Source: Allacma fusca
Lineage: Eukaryota > Arthropoda > Collembola > Symphypleona > Sminthuridae
Assembly (NCBI GenBank): GCA_947179485.1
Contig: OX359248.1
Coordinates: forward strand, 55,624,386-55,688,385
Direction: 5' to 3'
Length of the DNA: 64,000 bases
Shown here piece after piece: positions 10,304-20,762 of this stretch (positions are counted from its first letter, which is position 1; the number at the start of each line of letters is the position of its first letter). The notes beneath the pieces are model-generated. The model was not told where the DNA came from. It saw nothing but the letters and a program-made list of their open reading frames with translations, and ran no database searches. The position numbers and the translations under genes are program-made.

Positions 10304-10632
10304 CAGTCAACTCTCGTTATAAGGGATGGTTTTATAAGGGAAAAGTTACTACATGGGACGAGTTTGTCCGTCCCCGCCAGATCTCCCATTAATGCAATGC
10401 TTAAGAAAAGTGTTTATAAGGGACATTTCTATAAGGGAAAACTCGCTATAGTGGAACATAAAAAGGTCAAGTTAATGCTGCATGATTAAAAAGAGATTAA
10501 AAAGTAGAACTAATTTTTTTCTAGCAAAAACTATAAGGGAATTTTTGTCCCTTAAATGCATATAAGGTAAAGTTTTTATAAGGGACAAAATATCCCAGTT
10601 CCCAGAGATTCCCTTACAACGAGTGTTGACTG
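10304..10632. mobile_element. TA-flanked MITE (Tc1/mariner/pogo type)
   Basis: The ends are CAGTCAACTCTCGTTATAAG and, inverted, CAGTCAACACTCGTTGTAAG, each flanked by TA (10302-10303 and 10633-10634). Inside, the word TATAAGGGA recurs at least five times. There is no coding capacity. Terminus and TA duplication suit the Tc1/mariner/pogo superfamily. An end of similar sequence lies at about 43886-43908. Confidence 0.8.
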
Positions 10633-10675
10633 TAGTGCATGCTTACTTGGGGAGATTGGTTCGTCAAGGTAACTA

Positions 10676-11365
10676 CAGTGATGCGTCCGCTACGTTACTT
10701 TTACCCAAAAATAATAATATCGCCGTTTTTAACGTAACGGTGTATATTTGGAGCAGACAATAACGTAATGGTAACGGAGCTAGGGTGTACTAAACATTTA
10801 TCAGAATGACTATAGCGTTGTAAACAGAAAACGATATTGTAACGTAACGCAACGCTATCAAATGAATATATGCATTATGCATGTACATTATTATTTTTGC
10901 ATTACGCGTTGACATCTATTATTGGCTTTACTTGGAGTAACTTTGCATGCAAATAAACGGGGGAAATATTAACAACTTGAGTTTGATGTGGACACCCTGA
11001 TCCCTGAGCATCATTTATGCACGTTACTGAAAACATGGCAAATTTCAATAGGAAGTTTTTGACCCTTTATTTTGCTCAATCCACACGCTTTTGCTCAAAA
11101 AAACGATGTGTGATCAGCTTACGAATTAAGTTTTGGTTCTAACGTAGTTTTTAGTAGATAAGAACTAACCATGGAGAATACTGCTGCTAGTAAAAGTAAC
11201 AAAATGATTTTGAAAAAAGGACAAATGTTGAGATTACCACACCGGGTAGTCGGGATGCGGATCACATTTCAGGTGAATCAAGAACTACACAGAAACTGTA
11301 AATTGTCTTTTCTCCACATTTTCTGCATACTAACTAAGTCTGGCAACAATAGTTGTTTGACATTG
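10676..11365. mobile_element. hAT-like element, ACGTTACG family, 3'-truncated copy
   Basis: It starts CAGTGATGCGTCCGCTACG and matches the complete copy at 18964-19874 closely until about 11365, where the similarity ends abruptly. The missing part is the right-hand third including the terminal repeat. A short open frame (11171-11389) is shared with the other copy. All four differences I counted between the two copies within that frame change the amino acid, which argues against its being a maintained gene. Confidence 0.75.
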
Positions 11366-11799
11366 CGACGCAATACTCTAGAAATTTGAGTAAACGGACT
11401 AATATTACAGGTGTAGTTATGTGTCTCACCACAGTAAGTGAAATGGCTGGTGCTACTGATTTTTTCACTGGCTTATGACCTTATTTTGAGTCACTTTATT
11501 TAACCCTTTAATGATTTCGTCTATTTCTTCACTCATGTTGAAATCGTGTAGTTTCTGTTTAAACACCCTTAAAGTTAATGATAATTGTATCTAAATTATT
11601 ATATTCTTCTAATTATCAAATAAAAAACCGTTGCATTTTTTCATCGATAATTACTACATAAGTCTGGTTGACGGTTTGTTAAATCTTTGGTATTGCTCGA
11701 CCTGACTGCTCCTCCCAACCTAAGTGTCCTTATAAATATTGCAAGGTTTTATTCACTTCTAACTTGAAACCTGAACGTGAACCTGATAAAGTGTTCAGT
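11366..11799. other. No gene seen
   Basis: A+T-rich sequence with no domain or repeat that I can place. Confidence 0.4.
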
Positions 11800-11956
11800 A
11801 GTTTATTTTACCCGAATTTGACGGCAACCCGATTTGAATTTTCAGGCGCGGATGTTGGAACTACCCGCATAATCGGGTACTTTATTTTAGCTAACTCGAA
11901 CCAGACCCGACCCGGCGGGTATTTTTCAGGTAGTACCTGATACTTGCAAGCAGCTC
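11800..11956. mobile_element. Partial hAT-like end with GGTASTACCTG words
   Basis: Read from the right, the segment begins CAGAGCTGCTTGCAAGTATC and continues with CAGGTACTACCTG and ACCCGCCGGGTCGGG words. A related piece with CAGGTACTACCTGTACTCTT lies at about 17982-18010. No left end was identified. Confidence 0.35.
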
Positions 11957-14370
11957 TGGTTCAAGTTCAGTAAAAACTGGGAGGATCGATACCCAGCTTG
12001 CTTATACGAGCTAGAGGGAGAAAAATATATGTGTAACCCTGTATAAACATACGTTTATGGGTACGTAGTAGCTGAGTTAGTAACTAAAAAGAATTAAAAC
12101 ATTCCCCCCCCCCCACAACGTTCCTGATTTTCTGAACCGCAGTAGTAACAACAGAAGAGAAAAAATTATTTCCTAGATTTCATATTAAGTAATACATATT
12201 TAAAATAAATATTAACTCCCTTTGTGACGCAGCTGGATCTTTTGTAGCGAAATATTGTTGCCGAGTAAGAAATAAAATACTCTGTATTTGAGGATGCATA
12301 AGTATAATAATTACATATGTATATATATATATATGTTTATAGATAGCATAAGTGTTATAGTATGCCTACAGTATGGAAAAGATTTGTGCGTGAATATCAG
12401 AGACCGTGTGTTTCAGAAGCTGGTTGCCATTAATGATGAGAATATATTTCTTTAAAAATCTCCTTCAGTCGGAAAGTTTATGCTTGCGATGAAGGAGTTT
12501 GGAAGAGCGGGCGAAGTCCCGCAGAGTGGGAATAAAATGACTATTAGAGACGGGATTCGCTGTAGCATTGACATATTTGGAAGTGAGCTGAGACGGAGGG
12601 AGGATGAAGAGTCTCGATCCTCGCTAAGTGTCAATATCCAAGCATTTCCTCCACTTCCTGATTGCAAGTGACAAGGCCTTTTCCAAGAACCGAAGAAATT
12701 ATTGAAGTCTGAGCGAGGAGAACTGCTTTCCAGGAAAACAATTATTCGCGAAAACAATTTTAAATGGGGAATGTTTGGCAGAAAGGGATAAAGGTTCCAG
12801 AATTTCGTCTCTCACCACGACAGCTCCGTCTGATTGCTACCTATTCAAGGGGAAAATGCACCGGAAATCCTCAGTCACAGGTCCGATCAAACGGAAAACG
12901 TCATTTTTCTCCCCCGACATTCTGAAGCAGGTTACTCGTTCCATTAATAGGCGACTGAAGGGGACTTGCTCATTGCGAGTTCCTTCGCCTCATTTCCCTT
13001 TCTCGTACATGCTTATGTATGTAGATACATAAGTGCATTCATTTTCCGCGGGAAGATAAATTCTATAGAAGAGCAAAAAAGTTGTCCCGGGCAATATACC
13101 CCTGGAAAAACTCTGTGGACAAATACCTTCCGCTCCAATCTTCAAGAGTGACGCCATAAAATTAAATTAAAAAAATGATTTAAATCCCAGGCATTTGTAA
13201 ATGAAAGTGTGTGGCAGAGCCTGGCTTATTTGTAATTTCAATTGCGGAGAGAGGATGGAGTAGATGCTAATTTGGCAGGGTGTAAAAAATAATTCGAGCA
13301 TCACCCGCCTCTGTCCACAGCCCAGGGACATTAGGCTGGAAGGAAGTGCTGATGTGCATCAGAGGAAATGAAAATGTGAACAAAATATGTTGGGCAATAA
13401 AAAATGTTGCCATAGTGTTTTTTCATTAAATCCCAGTGTAAACGTCACTATAAATTACCATTTGGACACACACCACCATCCTCAATATTTTCTCCCCATC
13501 TCCTCCTCCATCTTCCTTCACTACTCCCACCCATGTCGTAATTGCCTTTCGCAAACTCTTCCCGTCTTCCACAATTTCTTATGAGAGACAGAGCAGCTCC
13601 TTCGTCTTGTGGGAAGATATTTTCTTTTCACAAAGAGGTCATACTCATTAAGATCGCCTCTATTTCTCCAGAAAAAACATTCTCCAGCTTCTACTTTTCA
13701 CAACTATTACCGAACGCAGTTGAATACAAACTACAAAACTTCAGGTTCCATCAGGGGTTTGTTCTTTCTTTCATACAGTTCTTCAAAACTTAATATACAA
13801 ACATAAATTACAAATACCAGGAGGGACTAATAATTGTAAGTCAAGATAAAAAATAAATTACAGTTATTCAGTTATTTATGCAAACTATATAATAAAATAT
13901 CAACAGAACATTGATACAATTAAGAAGTATAATTTTGACAATCAGGATACAGGAAATCAGAATCAAAAATACAGGAATTACTGTAAACTTCCATCAGACG
14001 CACTACAATATGCAATCAAATTGACAATCTTCTGCTGTAGCGGATATTGTGTAGTGACATTTTAAAATAAATAAATATAAGCAGTCACCGTATATACATG
14101 TATTCATTTGAGCACATTTATTGCAGAGTTCTTTTAGTTCTGTTGGCAAACAAACTTAGTATTGGGGAATGGGAGTAGTATTTCTTGCCGGCATTAATCT
14201 GCCATTGAGGTTAAGAATTAAGACACAGAGAAATTGTAGAAATAAAGTAGGCACCGAAAGGATTTTATTGAATGTAATGTCACAAGTAAATGATCAATTG
14301 AGTATTATATGCAAATGACATGCAATGACTGGTACAAGTAGCCTTTTGAACCCGAAAACAACATGAAAAC
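11957..14370. other. No gene seen; poly-C run and TA repeat
   Basis: This 2.4-kb stretch holds a run of 13 C at about 12103-12115 and a TA repeat near 12316-12335. Short open frames at 12452-13150 and 13387-13806 overlap on both strands and show no recognisable domain. I see no RNA gene. Confidence 0.4.
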
Positions 14371-14959
14371 CAGAGCTGTCCAAAATATATGGTATTTTAA
14401 ACACATGGTATTTTAAATACATGGTATTTTAAATACACGTATTTCAAATACGTATTTCAAATACATTTTTGTGTTTTGGATTTTTGTGGCTAGGTATTTA
14501 TTTTGTAGTTTGTATTTTGTCTTACGAAGCAATGTATTTTGTATTTTGTAGTTTGTGTTTTGTCTTGCGAAGCAATGTATTTTGTAGTTTGTATTTTGTC
14601 TTACGAAGCAATGTATTTTGTAGTTTGTATTTTCTCTTACTTAAATAAAGTAAGCAATGTATTTTGTAGTTAGTAATCGTTCGCTATATAAGCTACTCGT
14701 GTTTTTTGTTGGCGCACTTTCTTTAGGTTTGAAAATTCCGTTTATGCCAAAAACCAACATATCAATGAAGTAAAATCAAATGCATATGTTTTAACATCCC
14801 ATAAAACTAAATTCCAGATTTTGGATGTTCTACGTTTCAAGTATGTATTTTGTAGTTTGTATTTTCGTCGCCTGAAGAATGTATTTAGTATTTTGTAGTT
14901 TGTATTTTCTACGTTTTGAGTATGTATTTTGTATTTTCGACGCCTGAAGAATGTATTTT
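14371..14959. mobile_element. Partial hAT-like element, AAATACAAAATA family
   Basis: It starts CAGAGCTGTCCAAAATATAT and is filled with TGTATTTTGTAGTTTGTATT words and several copies of TTGTCTTACGAAGCAATG. It is related in terminus and word content to the complete element at 49127-50082. Its right end is missing, because the sequence joins LINE copy D directly at about 14959. Confidence 0.6.
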
Positions 14960-16481
14960 GAAATCCTGGGTTGATAATGGTGTACGTACTCTTATCAAGG
15001 AACGTGATAACTGTAAGAAACTGGCATGTCTATCTGGTAGCACAGAATTGTGGAATAAGTGTAGATTTTTGCGAGCTAAAGTTAAGCATGATATTTATAT
15101 TAGCAAGCGTAAGTACTACAACAACCGAATCAGCAATAATAATAGTTCTAGCAATTGTGTATGGAGAGTAGTAGATGATGTTATGGGCGTTGAAAGGCAT
15201 GCAGGCTCTCAAATTGATAATTTATGTTTGGATAGTAATAGTATAAGTACGTTTGAGGGTATTTGTGATGCACTTGCTGCCTCTTTTACTGTACCTTGTG
15301 ATTATACTGATACCAATGTACTTGAATTTAAGAACTCCCTTGATTGTGAGATAAGTTTCGATGCTATCACTTCAACTGAAATATGGTCAGCTGTATATAG
15401 TACAAGTCGCAAAGGCAATAAGCATGATATACTTAATCGAGAACTTTTCTGCAAAGCTCCAATTGTGGCTCCAGTGTTATTTTTATTCAACCTCATCTTA
15501 TCTACATATACGCTGCCTAAACATTTTAAAACTGCTATAGTTACGCCTATATATAAAGGAAAAGGTAGCAAACTATGTCCTAGCAAACTGTTCGAAAAGA
15601 TCATCTACTACCGTCTACGTGCTGAGTGTGAGAAGACAATAGATGAGAATCAGCATGGCTTTCGACGACGACGCTCCTGCTTTACTGCTGTTCTAGTCTT
15701 TGTACACAAGGTATGTATGTATTTAGGAGCCCCAGTTGTGAAGGTCCTTGCTGTCTTCATTGATTTAAGAAAGGCCTTTAATTCTGTATCTAGACTACTC
15801 CTACTGCATAAAATCAAATCCAACTTTAAATGTAATGAGCCAATGCTGAGAATTTTATCTGACTATCTTTGTAACAGAAAATTCAAAATATTCGTAAACG
15901 CGACCCTGTCCCAAGAGTATGATGATCTAAATGGAGTACCGCAAGGTTCAATACTAGGGCCATACTTATTTATATTATTCTTCACTGATATCAACAGTGT
16001 GCTACTTATTGATTATGTGGCATATGCTGATGATTTAGTTATGTTTGTATACGATACGTGTCTTACTCAGCTTTTCTCCTCTATGCAGGCATGGTTGAAT
16101 ACTGTGCAAAATTGGATACTGGAGAATTCCCTTACAATTAACACAGCCAAGACCATGTACGTTATATATAATAAATCCACTTCTAATATAGAAACTAATT
16201 GTAAACTGTACATAAACAGAGAAGAAATTACGAGAGTATGGTCCTTCAGGTACTTAGGAGTTATTATTGATGACAAGCTTAGTTTTAAAGAACATAGTGA
16301 CTACCTGCTAAAAAAGGTTACTCGGTCTATGGGAGTAGTATTACGTATTCGTGGATATGTAAACGACAAAACCTTGTGTATGTTAATTAACGCGTTTGTG
16401 CTCTCCCATATAGATTATTGTATACTTGTTGGACAAACAACAGAAGGTGTAAATTTCCGAAAACGGACTCAGCTCTCATAG
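14916..16481 (+). CDS. LINE copy D: uninterrupted reverse-transcriptase reading frame
   Basis: Frame of 521 codons. The first 15 codons come from the neighbouring TGTATTTTG repeats and the last 14 from the transposase segment, so the genuine LINE part is about 14960-16440, encoding linker plus RT of the CR1/Jockey-type family of copies A and C. Visible blocks are FKTAIVTPIYKGKG, ENQHGFRRRRS, FIDLRKAFNSV (catalytic D), NGVPQGSILGPYLF, YVAYADDLVMFVYD, SFRYLGVIIDDKLSF and SHIDYCIL. RT block 2 (SYRPIxxLPFLN in copy A) is missing. The break lies between two copies of TAGCAAACT (15566-15574 and 15581-15589), which suggests a short-repeat deletion. The endonuclease and true start are absent. Despite an open frame this is a truncated relic, not a working gene. 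Confidence 0.8.
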   Translation: MSMYFVFSTPEECILKSWVDNGVRTLIKERDNCKKLACLSGSTELWNKCRFLRAKVKHDIYISKRKYYNNRISNNNSSSNCVWRVVDDVMGVERHAGSQIDNLCLDSNSISTFEGICDALAASFTVPCDYTDTNVLEFKNSLDCEISFDAITSTEIWSAVYSTSRKGNKHDILNRELFCKAPIVAPVLFLFNLILSTYTLPKHFKTAIVTPIYKGKGSKLCPSKLFEKIIYYRLRAECEKTIDENQHGFRRRRSCFTAVLVFVHKVCMYLGAPVVKVLAVFIDLRKAFNSVSRLLLLHKIKSNFKCNEPMLRILSDYLCNRKFKIFVNATLSQEYDDLNGVPQGSILGPYLFILFFTDINSVLLIDYVAYADDLVMFVYDTCLTQLFSSMQAWLNTVQNWILENSLTINTAKTMYVIYNKSTSNIETNCKLYINREEITRVWSFRYLGVIIDDKLSFKEHSDYLLKKVTRSMGVVLRIRGYVNDKTLCMLINAFVLSHIDYCILVGQTTEGVNFRKRTQLS

Positions 16482-17784
16482 AATGGTTCAACTCCCTGCG
16501 ATCTCAGAATGTTCCGATTAGTGGCCCAATGATAGCAGTTAAGGCCAAAATGTTTGCCAAACGTTTTGGCGAAGATGAATTCAAGGCAAGTAATGGATGG
16601 ATTGAGTCATGGAGAAAGCGTTATAGTATAACCTTCAACGCTATTTCTGGCAAGTCTGGATCAGTTAATGACGAAGTGATAAACCGATGGCTGGAAGATA
16701 TTTGGCCCACCATTCAGAAAGATTTTGCTGCAAAAGACATTTTTAATATGGATGAAACGGGACTTTTTTACAAGTTGCTTCCAAATAAAACAATGTCTAG
16801 AAAGGGAGAAAGATGTTATGGAGGTAAACTGTCGAACGAGCGAATCGCTGTTATGCTATGCTGCAATTCCGATGGTACAGAAAAGCTGAAGCCTCTGGTC
16901 ATTGGGAAATACGAAAATTCTCGGTGTTTCAAGGTTATCAAGAAGACATCTCTACCAGTTCAATATTATTTTAATAAAAAGGCTTGGATGGTTTGTGAGG
17001 TAATTTGTGAAGTACACGTATCACGTATACGTTCAAATTCATTTAAATTAGAGCCTCATAAATACAAATAACGAATTTATTTACAGATATTTTTGACCTG
17101 GCTTCGGAATTTATACATTCGAATGCGATTTCAAAGGCGGAAGATATTGTTGCTTCTGGACAACTGTGCAGCTCATGTCATTACTGAGGAATTCCGGAAC
17201 ATTCGACTAGTGTTCTTCCCTCCAAACTCCAACTGCAACCTCTAGATCAGGGAATAATTTGCGCTCTGAAACGGAAGTACAGAATATCACTGCTGGAAGA
17301 TATTGAAGAAATTATTCTGGAGGACGTCGATAATTTTGTTTTGGAGAGATTAGGAGCAGGTGGAATCAATATCTAATATGTTAGTGTCGACGCGCAGGTT
17401 TGTAATTGGACATTTAAATAATTGCATTTATAATCAATCATTATGTGCGACGTTCAAAAACTAATAAAATGATTGTTTTCAAATTTTCAGTTCGTCACAT
17501 CAGAAGGTTTGTATGACGAAGAAATAATCCAACACTACTTAAGTGACGACGAAGATCAGCACGATCCCGAAATCGATTCAGAGGGTGAAGATGATCCCGA
17601 GGTAATTCGACTCGAAATTTCGACGAATCAAGTGGTCGAAAAATATTTAGACCATATTTCCCTACGGATAATTTCGCAAGACACGGAGTGCTCTGAAAGT
17701 CACTGCAGTGTTCATCAATTACAAGATTTCCTAGCAAAGATGAAAATTCTAAGTCTGAAGCATAAAAAATTAGTGATTATTTAA
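16440..17784 (+). pseudogene. pogo/Tigger-like transposase, 5'-truncated, with two introns
   Basis: Translation from about 16447 starts in the CENP-B-type second helix-turn-helix (LIEWFNSLRSQNVPISG, FKASNGWIESWRKRY). It runs into a DDE domain: NMDETGLFYKLLPNKT (first aspartate near 16752), KPLVIGKYENSRCF and NKKAWMVC. A clean intron at 17000-17086 (GTAATT...TTACAG) joins in phase to EIFLTWLRNLY, LLLLDNCAAH (second aspartate) and LVFFPPNS. One base is lost near 17238, before QPLDQGII (third aspartate). A second likely intron is 17398-17490, followed by an acidic C-terminal exon ending at 17784. About 60-70 N-terminal residues, including the first HTH, are missing because the gene joins LINE D at about 16440. 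The family binds TIRs and cuts and pastes DNA. This copy is dead. Confidence 0.8.
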
Positions 17785-17859
17785 AAAAAGTATAATAACT
17801 GATTTTCAATACCGTGTAAAAGTAAAACTGTTGGGTTCGTGCTGGTATACGTATATGTG

Positions 17860-17969
17860 TATGTATTTATACAGTGACCCCTGACCACTATCTACTTATA
17901 TAGTGGTCCCTGTCTATAGTGGACAAATTTGGGCGTCCGTAGGAAAACCACTATATACAGGTTTTACTG
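17860..17969. repeat. 3' terminal inverted repeat of the Tigger-like element
   Basis: Read inward from 17969 the sequence is CAGTAAAACCTGTATATAGT, followed outside by TA (17970-17971), as expected of a pogo/Tigger terminus. The word CCACTAT/ATAGTGG occurs at least four times in the 110 bp, including a hairpin at about 17880-17910. The matching 5' terminus is absent because of the fusion at 16440. Confidence 0.7.
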
Positions 17970-17971
17970 TA

Positions 17972-18274
17972 CCTAAATACCCAGGTACTACCTGTACTCT
18001 TGAGGGGCACTAATCCAGTCTATATTCCCAGTCACATCCTTAAAAGCATGAGCCTCATCGCATGTCCCACGGGATTGAAAGGAAAGTGTGTGAGATGAAG
18101 CGATGTTACGACGCGCATGAGGTGGTATGCTATCTCGCTTAGGATTGTTCAACAAATCGTAACTAATATTTGAATTCTAATCCGCTGGTAAGGATCCCTC
18201 TGTCCAACTTAAATATTACAACGAAAAACCCCGCAAGAAATTTATGTTTTCTTCGAAAGTTGTTTAACTATGTA
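17972..18274. other. No gene seen
   Basis: It contains the CAGGTACTACCTG word near 17982 that also occurs in the partial hAT-like end near 11930. Nothing else is recognised. Confidence 0.35.
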
Positions 18275-18826
18275 TCACAATATTTTGCTAACAATAACTA
18301 AACAACATTACTCACCATTCTTATTCAGCATCACAATATTTTGCTAACAATAACTAAACAATATTACTGGGCAGCAGGAGTAGTCCAGCACTGAATGTAC
18401 TCAACTACCATCGCTGAGGAATGGCTTCAAAGCCCAGTGCCCCTGCTGTCGCGGAGGTGAGGGAAAGAGAGAGATAGATGTTGGGTTCTGTGGGATGTAC
18501 TGCTAGTTAGCACACACCCAACGCTCACTTCAACGTGAGTGGATTTACCGAGCCATTGGGATAGTGGTGTCCCTGCCATAGCTTGACAGTGCACCCACAG
18601 TTCGTCGTGGGATATTATCTCCTTCTATGTTACCTTGCTCTCTCTCCTCCATAGTTTAAGCAAATTAGGTTAAGATTATTGGGCTGCGTCCCATCCCCCA
18701 ATTAACATGCAATGTAAACAATGAATTGTAAGATTGTCATAGTATGTGTACTTAAAGACAATAAAGAGATTTTTTTTTAAAAAAAAAAAAAAACTAAACA
18801 ATATTACTCACCATTCTTATTCAGCA
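18275..18826. repeat. 56-bp tandem duplication, second copy split by a retroposon
   Basis: Unit 1 is 18275-18330. Unit 2 starts at 18331 with the same TCACAATATTTTGCTAACAA, runs to 18368, and resumes after the retroposon and its duplication at 18809-18826 (CACCATTCTTATTCAGCA). The two units differ by one base (AACATT/AATATT), so the duplication is recent and predates the insertion. Confidence 0.85.
18369..18791 (+). mobile_element. SINE-like retroposon copy 1, with 17-bp target duplication
   Basis: A 423-bp sequence from GGGCAGCAGGAGTAGTCCAG to an AATAAAGAG signal and an A-rich tail. It is flanked by the exact 17-bp direct repeat AACTAAACAATATTACT (18352-18368 and 18792-18808). Long target duplication plus tail is the signature of LINE-driven retroposition. 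It has no open frame of note. Copy 2 lies at 31105-31520. I do not see clear tRNA-type promoter boxes, so it could be either a SINE or the 3' end of a truncated LINE. Confidence 0.8.
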
Positions 18827-18963
18827 TTGTTTCAAGTGCCACTATGTGGTTCTGAGTGTTTCTGGTTACAAGCAAATGGAAGAAATGACATTGGGAGGAA
18901 CTTGGGATGCCAACAAACCAATTTTAGTGAAATTTGGAAATTCCGAATGCTACATGTGGTATG

Positions 18964-19874
18964 CAGTGATGCGCCCGCTACGTTACGTTTACCCAAAAAT
19001 AATAATAACGCCGTTTTTAACGTAACAGCGTGTATTTGGAGCAGACAATAACGTAATGGTAACGGAACTAGGGTGTACTAAACATTTTTCAGAATAACTA
19101 GCGTTGTAAACAGAAAACGATATTGTAACGTAACGCAACGCTATCAAATGAATATATGCATGTACATTATTATTTTTGCATTACGCGTTGACATCTATTA
19201 TTGGCTTTACTTGGAGTAACTTTGCATGCAAATAAACGGGGGAAATATTAACAACTTGAGTTTGATGTGGACACCCTGATCCCTGAGCATCATTTATGCA
19301 CGTTACTGAAAACATGGCAAATTTCAATAGGAAGTTTTTGACCCTTTATTTTGCTCAATCCACACGCTTTTGCTCAAAAAAACGATGTGTGATCAGCTTA
19401 CGAATTAAGTTTTGGTTCTAACGTAGTTTTTAGTAGATAAGAACTAACCATGGAGAATACTGTTGCTAGTAAAAGTAACAAAATGATTTTGAAAAAAGGA
19501 CAAATGTTGAGATTACCACACCGGGTAGTCGGGATGCGGATCACATTTCAGGTGAATCAAGAACTACACAGAAACTGTAAATTGTCTTTTCTCCACATTT
19601 TCTGCATACTAGCTAAGTCTGACAACACTAGTTGTTTGACATTTTAGTTTATGACGAGCGCACAATAATAGTAATAAAAACGGGAAGTAACAGCTATTTT
19701 ATATTTTTTAATGGTAATGAAAATTAGCGCTGGAGTATTACCGTTGTCTTGTAGTAACGGAACGGTAACGCTGAATTTTTCATACGATATTTAGTAATGA
19801 TAATTAACGACAATTTTAAAACCTATCGTAATTAGTGTAACGTAACGTAACGAAACTGTGGACGCGCTTCTCTG
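18964..19874. mobile_element. hAT-like element, ACGTTACG family, complete copy
   Basis: The ends are CAGTGATGCGCCCGC and, inverted, CAGAGAAGCGCGTCC. The flanks GTGGTATG (18956-18963) and GTGATATG (19875-19882) form an 8-bp duplication with one mismatch. CGTTACG/CGTAACG words are clustered in both subterminal regions (18975-19150 and 19730-19860). The interior includes a 65-codon frame at 19450-19647 with no known domain. Copy 2 (truncated) is at 10676. Confidence 0.85.
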
Positions 19875-20098
19875 GTGATATGTATTACTTGTAAGTACAC
19901 GCCCTCATTAACAGTTGTTGTACCGGGGTGTACAAAATGACAAGTAGAACATGTAGACTGAAGTTATATAGCTAAGAATAATACAGCGATATTTTCTGAA
20001 GTTTAAAACTAATTATTACACAACTGTAAAAGAAAGAAAACTGAACACCATGAATTTAACATTTATAGTTCACCCAAATTGGAAAAGTGATAATATAT

Positions 20099-20517
20099 GG
20101 GAGCGTTCACAAATGACGTCATCAAATTAGTGGGTGGGTGCTAACGGGAGATGATGTTGATGACGCAGTGGTAGGGTGGATTTGACCAAATGATGATGTC
20201 ATCAACCGACGAATTTTACCCACAAATTTTTTTGCTTAACCGTTAACAGTTATGGTAGTTTGATTCAGCCTGCTTCGACTTGCTTACTTGCCAAAAATGC
20301 CCAAATTGCCAGGCATTTTCAAATTAAGACATTTTCAGGGCATTTTTAGGTAGACAGGTATAAAACCCAGGGCATTTTCAATTGTGCACCTCTGGTGATG
20401 ATGACGTCATTACATCGGGTGGGTGCGTCGTTTCATCACATGATGATGTCTGATGACAAGTGTGTGACTGGGTGCCTAAAACCAGTATTTTGGATGACGT
20501 CATTTGTGAACGCTCCC
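20099..20517. mobile_element. Inverted-repeat MITE with TAT duplication
   Basis: Perfect 24-bp ends, GGGAGCGTTCACAAATGACG at 20099 and its complement ending at 20517, are flanked by TAT (20096-20098 and 20518-20520). Internal words TGATGATGTCATCA and GTGGGTGGGTGC repeat near both ends. A 3-bp duplication would suit a PIF/Harbinger-type element, although TAT is not the usual TWA. It contains a fragment that looks like the end of another element (20270-20394). Confidence 0.8.
20270..20394. mobile_element. Partial hAT-like end with GGCATTTTC words, nested in the MITE
   Basis: Read from the right it starts CAGAGGTGCACAATTGAAAA and repeats the word GGGCATTTTC/GGCATTTTC at least three times. No left terminus or 8-bp duplication was confirmed. 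Confidence 0.35.
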
Positions 20518-20762
20518 TATCTTTGTTAAAAAATCAGTAGCTCTTTACAGACTTTTTTTGCCTAGCAGTTTAGAGTAGCCAAGCGTTGCATTCAGCAGTA
20601 GCTCATGCTTGTAGCTATATTTTGGTTAAGGGTGAATTCAAATGGTCTTTAGTTTGTATAATAATCAGTACATGTAAGCTGCTTCCGAAAAGAGGTTTCA
20701 CAAATAAAAAGCCATTTATCATCAGCCAGAAAATCAACAACTAATCTTTATTTACATACTAT

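Noticed and set aside
19450..19647. Small conserved protein in the ACGTTACG element
   Set aside because: Differences between its two copies are all non-synonymous; no domain.
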